In this document: positions 47,701 through 58,600 of the stretch, one piece after another
How the letters are laid out: each line of letters opens with the position of its first letter
How positions within the stretch are numbered: the first letter of the stretch is position 1
Assembly: GCA_017506865.1 (NCBI GenBank)
Contig: JAFCMP010000094.1
Location: 62,001 to 126,000 of the forward strand
Source of the DNA: Tribonema minus
Lineage: Eukaryota > Sar > Xanthophyceae > Tribonematales > Tribonemataceae
Direction: 5' to 3'
DNA: 64,000 nucleotides
Position numbers and translations under genes: made by a program
The notes under the pieces: generated by a model
Databases searched by the model: none
What the model saw: the letters and a program-made list of their open reading frames with translations, nothing else
What the model was told of the DNA's origin: nothing

Positions 47701-50700
47701 AAGAGGGGGTTCTGACGGGGCAGCAGAAGGCGGTGATGTGCGTGGCGTTCGGCATGGTGCTGCTGTGGCTGCTCAGGGACCCGCCGGGGTACGTATGTAT
47801 CTACGTAGATACTAATAGTGTCGTTTTTGCATGCTCAAACTGCAACTTTGAAGTGCTTGCCCACCACATGGTGCTGCTGTGGCTGCTCAGGGACCCACCG
47901 GGGTACGTATGTATGTATGTAGGCACGGATGTATGTATGTTGTATGCTTGAAGACCATTCTTGAAAACTGCAACTTTGAAGTACTTTCCCACACACATGG
48001 TGCTGGTGTGGCTGCTCAGGGATCCACATATGTATGTATGTAGCTAGTGTGTCTTGAGCGCTCGAGCAATCAGCTTCAACTTTGAAGTGCTGCAGTACTG
48101 CTGTGGCTGCTTAAGGACCCGCTGGGATATGTGTGTATACAACACATGACATGACCTGTTGCGCAATTCGTCCGTGGCACCTGCTAATCTCACTCATGTC
48201 GCACATGCGCACCGAACCGCATTCAGATGTCATGATGTCACTGACGGAGGATGCCCTTGAAAAGCACCCACTGACGACAAATGTACTCACTTGCCGCCTT
48301 CAGAGTCTGCACCGGGCAAGACCGATTGTTGCACGATCAACCCTTTGTCCCACCGCTGTGGGTGCCGAACCCCACGCGGTTGCACTCCCTTCACCTGCCA
48401 CGCAGGGATTGTCAACGCTTCTGCCCGAGCCCGCTTACATAACGGATGGCACCATAGCCATGGCTGCCGTTGCACTTGCTGCATTTCACACGTGTTTTGC
48501 ACTCCCCGCACCTGCCACGCAGAGGTCTCCCGGGGTGGTCAACGCTTCTGCCCGAGCCGGCTTACGTTACCGATGGCACCATAGCCATGGCCGCCAGCAT
48601 GATCCTCTTCTTTACCGGCATATTGCGGTGGGACACGGCGGTGTCGTCGCTGCCATTGCACGTCATGTTCCTGCTGGGCGGAGGTGATTTACTAGGGTTA
48701 GGGTTTGGCTGATGCACACAGCTGTCGCTGCCATTGCAGTCATGTTCCTGCTCAGCGGAGGTACTTAACTGGGGTACCAGTTAGGGTTAGGCCGCACCGG
48801 TATGGCCTAGGCAGCTGCAAGGCCGACTCGATGGTCGCCCTACATGACCTAAGCGTCAAGCTCTCAACAGATTTGTACATTCATGTTCATGTTGGGCGGA
48901 GGTACTTCAATAGGGTTAGGGTTACGCCGTTGCACTTGTTTCGCCTGCAAGATGCATTTAATCGGGGCTCTGCATTGTCTATTTGGGTTAGGGCCCACAC
49001 AGACTTGCACAGTTTAACAACCACAACAGTGTCGTTTGACTTGCTGCTATTGCACGTCATGCTGTGCTGGCAGGAGGTGAGCTGAGCGCTGAGAAGTAGC
49101 GTCACCTTAGTTGAAGTGGGCACTTCAACTTCACACTTATAGAACACATCGCAAGCGGACCTTCGTTTCCTGCTGCTGCAGGCGCCGCACTGTCGAACGG
49201 CATCACCGCCACGGGCATTCCACTGCTTTAGGTCGTACGTGCTTCTGAATGATGCGCTTTCAAGTCTGCATCACAAAATCAGGATAGAAGTACATACATA
49301 ATGATACTGCTGAGCATCACTCGCTGCTCGCTGCCGCAGGTGCGGCGCTGTCGCACCGCATCACCGCCACGGGCGCCGCGTTGCTCTGCACGTGCTTCTG
49401 AATGATATGCTTTCAACTTGTAGTCTGCATCACGAAAACACGAAAAGACGTCGTATCTGATGTCAAACGTGAAAAAACACCGTATCTGGTGTCGCTTGCT
49501 GCTGTGTGCTGCTGCAGGTGCAGCGCTGTCGCACGGCATCACCGCCACTTTCGTCACGTCGCACGAGAGCCGTATGTGATTCTGAGTCATGTAGTCTGCA
49601 TCACAAGAACCAGAAAACAATGCTGAGCATCGCTGCTGCGCGTTGCTGCAGGCGCGGCGCTGTCGCACGGCATCACCGCCACGGGCGTCGCAGCGCGCCT
49701 TGCAGCAGCTTTAACGGAAGCTGTGCCGCACGGCGCGCGCCTCGGCCTGCTGCTGACCGTCGCCTGCCCGTGCGTCATGGTGGTGGCCAACATCATGAGC
49801 AACGTCGCCGCAGCGAATGTGGCGCTGGCGGCGCTGCCGTGCCTCGCGGTGTCGCTCGGCTACAGCCCCACGGTGAGCGCTGCTGCTTGCTCTTGTTGAG
49901 CGCTGATACAGTCGGAGGCACCGCTCGCTCGCTGTTGCATGCGGCGGTTAGCGCCAGAATTAAGGTTAGGTCAGACACTGCTGCCACCGAGCGTTGACAC
50001 CTCTTTGCAAGAGCAGCGCATGTTGCGCTGGCGGCGCTGTCGTGCCTCGCAGTGTCGCTCGGCTATAGCGCCACGGTGAGCGCTGCTGCTTGCTCTCGCT
50101 TCGCACTGACGCATCTGGTTTTGGGAGCTCACTGTTGCGCACTAGGACCAGGGCTAGGCCCCAGGTTTAGGGCCATGCGCTGTTTCTGATGTGCGCCGAG
50201 GTGCTGTCGATGCACACCGATACACGCTCACGCTCTTGCATGCGCCGCAAATCGCACACTGGCTCAGCTGCAGCTCCACACTGTGAGCGCTGCGCTGTTT
50301 TGTGCTGAGCGATGACACATCTGACGTGTTTTGTGCTGAGCGGTGGCACACCTGGTGACGCTGCTGCGCTGTTGCATGCTAGGGTTGGGGCTGGGAGTAG
50401 ATTTACGCTCAGGTTCAGATGCTGTTTCTGTCTGGGCTATCTTTTACAGGATCAGATACTGTTTTCGGTGCTGGTTTCTGTGGGCGACTGAACCAGTGCT
50501 ACGATTTGACGGTAATCATAGAAGTATTAAATTGTGCCAATGACCAAAATGATGGCGGTGATAGTGACCATGATGGTCATGAATATTACATGACGAACGT
50601 GTGTGATCGATCAAGAATGTGTATGCATCATCATGGCTGACGGTGGTCGATCGTGACCATGAATTCAATCATCATGATGATGATCATGAATGCGCGCTCG

Positions 50701-53230
50701 CCGCACAACGTTCAACATTGGCGATGCGCACCTGATCTGATACAATGACCGCATCTGAACCATCAAATCAGTCATCATGATGGTGATAGTGAATGTGACT
50801 GATCATGGATGTGGTCCTCTGCAGCTGCACACACATGTGCATATTCATGCCTGCTCTGATGGGCCAATGGTTATGATGATGACTGTGAATGCAACAGTTC
50901 ATGTGGTCATGAATATCATGTCACTGGCAGTGAACTTGGTGATTGATCATGAATGTATGCATATTCATGGCTGTGTTCGATCGTGACCATAAAATCATTC
51001 ATCATAATCTCCCATAATATTGGCAATGCGCTCTCTGCACCTCATCTCATGCGATGATTGCATCTGCTCTGGTCCTCGGCAGTTCTTTGTCGTGCCAGTG
51101 GGGCAGTGCTGCAAGATCACGAGGATAGTGAACGTGACTGATCATGACTGTGATCATCATCTGAAGGCACATACTTCTGAAGTATCCGCATATACATGCC
51201 TGATCTGATGCAATGATCACGTCTGCTCTTGTCTTCTGCAGTTGCTCGTAGTGCCAGTGGGGCAGTGCTGTGAGATGTCCTTCTTGCTGCCCGTTGGAAC
51301 CCCCCCCAATGCCATTGCGTACGGCACCAAATGGGTCACGCGCCAAGACATGCTGTCTACGGGAGCCATCTTCTCTGCAGGTGAGCACTGCATCTGTGTT
51401 CCTGGAATGGTATGTATGTATATGACCTCATGAAGGCCTGAAGTAGGTGTTTTCAGGTTTAATTGCCAATTGCAGTGGACCTCTGCGCACGTGTTGTCGT
51501 TCACTGACAACTACATGAAGTTGCAGTCTGCAGTGCATCAAACTGCCTGCAACAACACAGCGCGTGAGCACTGCTTACCATCGTGGTACGTCAAAGAAGA
51601 AGTATTTATGCTTGCACTCATCGTGATAAGTAGGTACACGCCCTTCATATGGCCCTGCAGTTGGATTTTTTCAATGGATTATTGTTGGTCGCAGGATGGC
51701 AGTGGTCTGCATGCAGTGCACGTAAGGTTACAGATGACATGTCACTCTGTTACAGAGTAACCATGCCACATGTCATTTCAGCAAAGTGCCCCTCCCTCTG
51801 ATGGCCTCATCCACCAGTCATGTACTTCCAAAGGCGTCGTGACTGGATGAAGCTGCCGGAGTGAGCACTTGTGTCTTTGCCACCTGCCGCACATGCAACA
51901 ACTCAAGGGGTGAGGTATGAGCAATCGGGACTCGGGTCGACGCCCGACCCAGTTGTCGGCCCCCGACCTGACAAACCTCAAACAGTCTCAAACCTCCACA
52001 ACCTTGAAATATCAGCTCCCTTGCCGCACAGCTACGCTGTCATTGGTGTAGAGTCCGTGGAGACGCTAGCAGCTGCTGCTCATCATGAAGTCTCCAGTGC
52101 GAATGCTGATTTACGACAGCACGGCTGGGTCCACAGGGCCGTAGCTGTGTGCTGATGAGCTGCTTGTGCTAACCCTAACCCTAACCCTAACCCTAAGCAA
52201 CTAACTCTGCCTAGAGTCTTTGATCATCAGCAAAGGGGCGTCAGGCACAACCAAGGTGCACTGTTCCTAGCGCAACCTCGAGGCGGGAGCGGGAGCAGTG
52301 AAGGTGGCACGAGTTGTGAATTGTGCCGCCGACTCTCAGAGATTGAGAGCTGACCATGCTGCAGGGGGTATGGTGATGAAGCACAGCAGCACTGCCCCAC
52401 AAGTGCACTGTTCGTCGGTAACCCCGGGAATGCATTCAAGGAAAATTCCACAGATTATTCCAGCCCTAACCCTTAGCCCTAGCCCTAACCCTACTTACCC
52501 TAAACCCTAACCCTAGAAAAAAAAACACCTAACCCAAAAGTAGCCCTAGCCCTCAGCTCACACGCCTGGGTTGGTGACTGACACCTACCTTGTTCACGGC
52601 ACTTGCTCTGAGCTATGCCTGGAGGTTGTCACAGGCAGCATGAAGTCAGTGTCACCGGACATCACCGCATGTAGTCGGTTTTGGCCGGTATCGGTTTGAC
52701 AAAACGGTTTTGAGGCGACCGACCGACCCACTTTTGAATTTTATTTCGACCCGAATCCCAATTGCTCATACCTCACCCCCAAGTGCCTTAGCATTGAGAG
52801 CTGAGATGAACATTCGATCATGATCATGGTCATGAGCTTGAACACTGCACTAGTATAGAGGTAGTGTAGCGGGTAAATTGCAGGTAACACACTACAAAAG
52901 CGGTACGGTAGACTCCCATATACTCAACATTTGTTGTCCGCAGGCGCAATCAGATGAGTGCTTGATGATCGACGAGGGTGCTGAGCACTGCTGGCATGCC
53001 CCCACACGCGTACACAACTACTTCGTAAACCTCTCTATAGTCTTGCTTTCTGTGTGGCTTGCCTGCTGTACCTCGAGTCTCACAGCCTCGCCCGAACTTG
53101 GACTTTGTCTGTTGGTCTTGCTGCAGCGTGCGCTCTCATGCTGGTGCTCTCAGCAACGTTCTACGCGCCGTGGGTACTGGGCGACGCAGCCACGCTGCAG
53201 GACTGGGCCGTGGAAGCTTGCGAGGGGTAG
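41785..53230 (+). CDS. SLC13: SLC13/DASS family sodium-anion symporter
   Basis: SLC13 proteins carry sulfate or di/tricarboxylates into cells with sodium. Exons: 41785-42120, 43460-43593, 44721-44860, 45886-46586, 47352-47788, 48523-48683, 49652-49872, 51242-51380 and 53127-53230. They total 2373 bases (790 codons plus TAG), all phases matching. Family motifs in order are ATALLPLALFPL, YFSDTIVIFFG, MVATAFISMWLSNT followed by ATAAMMMPLA (first SNT motif about residue 201), GIAYGATLGGLATLTGTG, YVTDGTIA, a second S-N-V motif (about 686) and FLLPVGTPPNAIAYG. A cytoplasmic loop of about 170 residues, rich in Gly/Ala/Ser, separates the first motif from GIAYG. A second, shorter Gly/Ser-rich loop lies in exon 5. 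The substrate is not readable from sequence; sulfate is suggested by the two flanking sulfatases. The earlier GTG at 41770 is not used as start. Confidence 0.95.
43145..43470 (+). repeat. Acceptor-side splice-junction array, SLC13 exon 2
   Basis: The acceptor phrase GCGCAGGTCAATG(T/C)C with CTGAGCACTG(T/C)TGCT and ATTTGAGCACTGCTGCTTGT recurs near 43198, 43264, 43338 and 43457 (true). Units are 65-120 bases. Three copies keep CAG plus the first codons (VN). Confidence 0.88.
43531..43705 (+). repeat. Duplicated second half of SLC13 exon 2
   Basis: Bases 43531-43593 (EMATFYFSDTIVIFFGSILVGR) are repeated at about 43639-43701 with few changes. The second copy reads through in frame, has its own upstream TACAG acceptor and a stronger donor (GGGAG then GTGAGT). 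It could be an alternative exon end. Confidence 0.85.
44205..44745 (+). repeat. Acceptor-side splice-junction array, SLC13 exon 3
   Basis: The exon start (AVEESGLHK) in the form GTGGAGGAGAG(C/T)GGTCTGC recurs near 44208, 44413, 44538 and 44724 (true), with shared ACTCTAGTCATCAACACACAGCCCTACACAC and CTAACCCT blocks between. Confidence 0.88.
45640..45935 (+). repeat. Acceptor-side junction copy, SLC13 exon 4
   Basis: GCTGATCA(C/T)TGCTGC-TTCCCCCC, GTCGCCA and CACCGCGGCCATGATGATGCCGCTGGCG occur at about 45646-45725 and at the true junction 45846-45915. In the upstream copy the acceptor AG is changed to AA. A weaker piece lies near 45480-45560. The true acceptor follows a run of about 16 C. Confidence 0.85.
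46128..46290 (+). repeat. Two CTTCAA/TTGAAG insertions inside SLC13 exon 4
   Basis: Positions 46128-46146 and 46272-46290 carry CTTCAACTTGAACTTAA and AACTTCAAGTTGAAGTTGG, the same short repeats as in the introns. They are translated as LQLELK and KLQVEV within the large cytoplasmic loop, keeping the reading frame. Confidence 0.7.
46505..47145 (+). repeat. Donor-side splice-junction array, SLC13 exon 4
   Basis: The exon end (AFPGHEAISWGE) with its donor recurs near 46745-46795, 46960-47012 and 47085-47135. Three copies keep GGGGCGAGGTGAGC, an intact donor. Units are about 130-215 bases and include AATGGTTACAGAGAGGGGG intron sequence. Confidence 0.9.
47750..48135 (+). repeat. Donor-side splice-junction array, SLC13 exon 5
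   Basis: ATGGTGCTGCTGTGGCTGCT plus CAGGGACCCGCCGGGGTACGTATG recurs at 47754 (true), 47868, 47997 and about 48097. Units are 105-130 bases. The second copy is almost exact and keeps the GT donor. Confidence 0.92.
48340..49085 (+). repeat. Junction arrays on both sides of SLC13 exon 6
   Basis: Acceptor-side copies of CACGCAG and CTTCTGCCCGAGCC(C/G)GCTTA lie near 48395-48480, with a weaker copy near 48340, before the true start 48523. Donor-side copies of GTCATGTTCCTGCTGGGCGGAGGT follow at 48741, 48885 and about 49055. Confidence 0.85.
49165..50090 (+). repeat. Junction arrays on both sides of SLC13 exon 7
   Basis: GCTGCAGGCGC(G/C)GC(G/A)CTGTCG(C/A)ACGGCATCACCGCCACG recurs near 49172, 49333, 49512 and 49644 (true), spacing about 135-180 bases. 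One donor-side copy at 50020-50085 repeats LAALPCLAVSLGYSPT and the donor. Confidence 0.9.
50500..51300 (+). repeat. Acceptor-side repeats before SLC13 exon 8
   Basis: The acceptor and exon start (LLVVPVGQCCE) recur near 51060-51115 with GTGCCAGTGGGGCAGTGCTG kept. Upstream, 50500-51000 contains diverged units rich in GATCATGAATGTG and CATGATGATG, probably older copies of the intron part. Confidence 0.75.
51907..52780. mobile_element. Possible non-autonomous element with 34-base inverted ends
   Basis: Bases 51907-51940 and 52746-52780 are inverted copies (about 30 of 34 matching) beginning GGGGTGAGGTATGAGCAAT. The 870-base interior has no convincing ORF and includes a CCCTAA tract at 52170-52196. 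It lies in the last SLC13 intron. A target-site duplication is not clear. It fits a MITE-like DNA element. Confidence 0.6.
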
Positions 53231-55694
53231 TTGAAGTTGAAGATGAAGTTTCAAGCTGAAGTTGTTGACCTTGCTTGGGGAAATGGTCAAATTACGGGCT
53301 CACAGAGCAGTCGCAGCGGCACTTTATCCTTTATTGCTGGTCCCCCTGTCAGAAGTGCACAAATCTCAGCCCCCTGTTTCCGTGACTGGCTTGGTGAAGT
53401 GGCCACCCCCTTGACCCTGATCGGGCACCCCCTCCCTTACTTGTGAGTTTGTGAAGTGTGTGTGGAGAGATACAAGCTGTTTTTGGCTGCGCGGCAAGCA
53501 TGAGCTGGCGTCACTGCTGCAAAGGCAGACCGTTGCCTACATCGCAATAGGACCTAGTCAGGCAACTTGAAGAGAGTCTCCCCCTTGTGCCACGGGTGCA
53601 GCCTGTGCAGGATCAGGAACGATGACGTACACTACTACTGCTGCCCGCTTGCGAGGCGCTTGACGGCAATGAGTAATAAACAGTGATGTGATGTGATGTA
53701 ATTGATATACACTCTGCATCCACGGAAACTGCCATTTTGTTGACATATTTGCCACTAGGCGCCTCAGCAGTGCACCTTGCGATTGCAACTGCTGCTGCCT
53801 ACTGACATGTCCGGAATTCTGTTGTGCTGACATGCCAATGGTAGTCCAGATGTACCAGGTCGCTTTCAAGGTGTGCACCAGACATACGTAGATTCTGATT
53901 GCAAAGCTGGACATTCACCACCTGGGCTTTTTCACGCCCTCAGCGAGAATTGACAAGAAGTACTGGCCCGTCGTGCGTCTCATGGCGCCATGATGTCATT
54001 TCATCAAAGGCGCTGCCGGCACAGCACGGTACAGTAGCACAGAACTAGCCGTGGGCTGGTCATGGAATGTGATGCAAGGCGTAATCTGTATGAGCACCGA
54101 TGCTGCATGAGCACTGTGGAGCACCAGCACACAAGCGCCACATTGGTCTGCCGATTGCAGCATATCTGCTCCGGCTGAGACTGTGCTGCGTGTGGCTGCA
54201 CACCCGAACCATCGCCTCCCCCCTCCTCTGTGCCCCTTTGTGGTTCCTGGTTTTTGGCTCCATTTTGTGCCAAAATTGCCAGAAAAAAACTCTCGGTAAT
54301 ACCCAGAGGTGCAACAGCAGGGCACCCCACTGTACTTTGTACGTATTCTCGCTGAGGGCGCGAAAACCCGCGTTCGCTGGCAATGTACCCAGCAGAGTGC
54401 CTGGGGGATATGCTTCGTAAGGTGGCACTTGCCAAGCTTAATCTTCACTGCCTTCAGCATGTCTGGCGCACAACAGTTCAATTTATTATAGGAACTCGCA
54501 CAGCATGCATGACCCTGCGAGGGTTGAAATTGTTGATGCGGTGTAGCAGTGCCTGTGTATTGTGCTATGGCGCAGCAGCATGCATTGCACAGGCAGCCCC
54601 CCGGGGGGGGGGGGGTGAGCACCAGCAAAGCAGAAGCGTGCCAAAGCACATGCTGCCTCACGCCAACATTGGGTGATGCATGCATTTCTCTCGGTGCTCG
54701 AGAGCAAAGCACCAGCAGCAGCTTGCAGAACAGAAGCCTACTGCAACAGGGCGTGTTGCTGACAAGGCTCAAATAAAACGGCACCACTCACAATATTCAT
54801 GTGTCATGTATGTATACTGCTGTCACATCGCTCAACACACAAAGCTCACACACACACACATTTTATACGGCGCAACTGCCGCCATGCTACTAGTATGCTG
54901 GAAAGGCAGCAAACCCCCCCTCACAACGCGGGGCGTCCGTGCCACCTGCGCTATTCTACTATGCTGAGACATACCATGTGTCAGTAGTGCTGAGCCGTGT
55001 GCACATTCCACTGAGCGCTGATGCCGCTTTTTGATTGGCAGGAAAAGTGCAAACGGACTGAAGAGTAGCCCCCTGTTCGTGATGAAAACGTGCTGGAAAC
55101 AGGGGGGGCGCCACTGCAACTGCACACTTCAAGTTGAGGCTGGCCCGGCGTGCTGCGCCTGGCTGCAGCCCTCAGCTGCGGATTGTGACCAGATTTGCCT
55201 GAAGCGTCACATGAGCAGATGTACTTCAAGTGCTGATTGGAGTCAGCGTTAGAACGTCGAGGTTAGAGCTTGTGGTCAGCTCCAACCCTGACCCAAAGGT
55301 GTACAGAGCTGCGGTGCCGGTGAGGGAAGGTGACACACTATCGCAGCTGCACACATAGCGGGAATGCTGCTGCTGAGGTGAGCAGGAGAGAACTAGGGTT
55401 AGGGGCCTTGACCCAAACCCTTTAGAGACTCAGGGGGGTCAGGGCCGTAACCCTACCCCCCCAAGTGGTTGTTGTGTGGCGGACAGGGGGAAGGACTCGC
55501 CTGGCCTGTAAGTGGGGGGTGGGGGGAAGCGGCACATTCGCGTTGTGGCTGCAGGCCACATTGGAATGACCACATTGGAATGATAGTGAGGGCCTCTGAT
55601 CGGGTGGCGATTGGGAGCTGCTGTGGGCATGGTCTTAAACTGCAACCACTGCTGAGTGTAAACCCTTTCCAAGGAGAGATTCGCGTAGATTCCG
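53231..55694. other. Convergent 3' interval between SLC13 and ARS-B
   Basis: No gene is supported. It begins with a TTGAAGTTGAAG run just after the SLC13 stop. Long overlapping ORFs at 54000-54790 in several frames carry no recognisable motif and look like chance. A sequence shared with positions 6751 and 31716 lies at 54350-54370. Confidence 0.5.
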
Positions 55695-58600
55695 CTACAG
55701 CCACGGTGACACACACCCATTTGTCGTCCAAGCTGCAAAGGCGCCAGCATTGTCGGACACCTCATTTTCTTCGCTGATGGCCGTTCTCAGATTCAGGGAA
55801 TGCGCCAGGAGCCGTTCTTGAAACTCGAGAACCTTCTCCGGGTGCTCCGCGGAAAGGTCCGTGATCTCGTAGGGATCGTTCTTGAGGTTGAAGAGCCAGG
55901 AATGCGGGTCTGTGAACATGATGCAGCCGCTGGAGTGCGTTGCGCACTGGTCTAGGTAGGTGGAGTTGTGGTAGCGGCCGCCGTAGTCGTACCACACCTG
56001 AGGTAGGGTATGTATGCAGGAAAAGGGTGAGGGTTGAGGTTAGTAAATAGGGTTGAAGTTGGTGTGCAGAGGCCGAGCGAGCAAGCGACGGGTGCAGTGC
56101 GAGAGCTGCAGGTTCTGCTCCTTCCGAACTGCACCGATGAATGGAAGCAGTGCTCTCAGGAAAGGGAAAAGTGTTGTGCACTGGTCTAGGTATGTGGAAT
56201 TGTGGTAGCGGCCACCGTAGTCGTACCACACCTGAGGTGGGCATGTAGGTAGGAATGGGGTTAGGGTTGAGGCTAAGGGGTAAGGGTTGAAGTTAGCGTG
56301 GAGGCAGGGCCAGCGAGCAATGCGACGGGTGCAGTGCGAGAGCTGCAGCTTCCGCTTTTTCTGAACAGCGCCAAAACATCAACAGCGATCTCAAGAAGGG
56401 ACATGTGTTGCGGCACTGGTCTAGGCAGGTGGAGTTGTTGTAGTGGACGCAATACTCATACCAGACCGTTGTATTGGACGCAATACTCATACCAGACCTG
56501 AGTTAGGGTTAGGGCTAGACTTAGCGCAACGGCAAAGGAATGAGGTATGAGAGCGGGTTAGGGTTAGGGTTAGGGTTAAGTTTGACTTCTAGTCATCTGC
56601 GGCCAAGCATCACAAAAGTGCCTGCAAGAAGCGAAATGCGCTGCAAACTGGTCAAGGTAGGCAAGGTGGCGTTGTTGAAAGACGGCCGCCGTGGTCCTAA
56701 AAGGTTAGGGTCAGGGTAGGCTTAAGCGTGCAGTGAAGGATGAGACCCGTGAGGCGACCAGCTGAGGGCTAGAGTTAGGGCTGAAGTTAGCGCTGAGTGC
56801 AAGCAAGCCCTTCTGCTTCTTGCACACTGCGCCCCGAGCAATAAGATTCAGATTCGCTGTCACAGAGTGATCACGTAACTTCACAAGTACCTGACAGTCC
56901 TCATTCCATATGTACTTCCAGTCCCCGTCGCGAATGGCCGCGGTGAGGTTGCCCGTTGTCTCGTCCTTCTGTATGTTGTAGATGATCTCATGTCGTGGCT
57001 CGCTATCAGTGCCCATCAGAACGGGCCACTGACTGAACCCATCCTGAAGGCGCGAGCACACATATATGTGTACAGTTGAAGTTGATGAGGTGAAGTCTGT
57101 TATGTGTACAGCTGAAGTTGGTTAGCAACAGTTGAAGTTGTTTAGTGGCAGTTGAAGTTTGTGTGTGATTTTATGCCTTGGCTCGCTGTCAGTCCCCATC
57201 AGAACAGGCCACTGACTGAACCCGTCCTGCAGACGCGAGCCAACAAATGCGCACAGTTGAAGTTTATTAGTGAAGTTAAAGTTGATGAGTGACTGTCACT
57301 GCCCATTGCAACCGACCGTTGGCTGGTCCTGAAAGGTGGGCAAACAATGTACAAAGGGCACGTATGCAAGTGAAGTTGAAAGCATGGTGAGGGTCAGTGA
57401 GAGCGCAGCATGCAGAGTTGTCATGTGTTGATGGTGCGGATGCGCCCGCTGTCGCGCAGCAGTCGCCGTTTGCGGCCGCTGTTTCAGCAAATAACAACAA
57501 CTGAGCCACTTGCGAGAACTTCGTCGAGAAAGGGACTAATGTGTTGGTGTGCAGGTCAAACTCCATCAGAACGCAAGCTGCTGCCGTTGACCGTTTCTTC
57601 AAACGTGCATGACTCGTCTCTCATGACTGCTGCCGGTTGCGTTCGCGCACTTCCTGGGCGCAACAATAGCTGTCCGTGTGAGCTGAAGCTTTTTCCATGA
57701 ACATGGTCAGGCAGTCAACAATATCAAAATTGGACTTCATAATCCGTCAACTTCAACTTACCAGCTCTCTAGAGCCTCTGTAGCCGTTTGCAACCAGCCG
57801 GGCTCTATGTATCAAGTCAAAAGAAAAGGCACTTAGTCAATAATCTCAGAATTGAACTTCAATCAACGTCAATGTGAACTTCAATTTGAATTTACCAGCT
57901 CGAAAGCCTCTGCAGCTGTTTGTACCCAACCAGGCTCTATGAAGTAAACGAAACAGCCTCAAACTTGAACTTCATGAACCATTAACGTGAACTTCATACA
58001 CCGCCAACTTGAACTCACCAGCTCTACAGCCTCTGCAGCCGTTTGTCACCGGCCGGGCTCCATGTGTTCAATTTGTTATTATGGGCTCCCAGCCATTAAC
58101 TTCAAATTTTATGATGAAATGCAACTTGAACTTACCAGCTCTAAGGCCTCAGCCGTTTGCGACCAGCCAGGCACCACCATGTCCATCAACGTGGGGACCC
58201 AGTCGGTGACGTGGAAGAGGCCGTTGTAGGTGGTGTTGAGACGTGACTCGGGCAGCCGTGTGCTGCTCACAAAGGCGCGCACGTGGCTGCCGCCCTGTAG
58301 GTAGGTATGGTATGCAGTGCGTAGTTGAAGTTGCGTAGAGGCGTTGTCTGGTGTCAAAGGCGCGCACGTGGCTGCCACCATGTAGGTATGGTATGTATGG
58401 TATGCATGGTATGCATCGCACAATTGAAGTTGCTGTCAGCTGTAGGTAGTGTTATCATCATCATCAATCTTCCGCACATCACTCTTCTTGACAGTAGCTG
58501 GTTGGTGCAAGTATGTTCAGCAATCATGCGGCACAGACTTCAACTTACATCCTGTCAGCGACAGCATTTGTATGCATGATGTCATGCAGATCAATGATCT

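Noticed and set aside
53127-53230. A truncated SLC13 lacking its last membrane segment.
   Set aside because: A short last exon with matching phase and a hydrophobic segment (LMLVLSATFYAPWVL) completes the protein.
54000-54790. Overlapping long ORFs in several frames.
   Set aside because: No motif, no splice context and no support in any one frame; probably chance openness in intergenic DNA.
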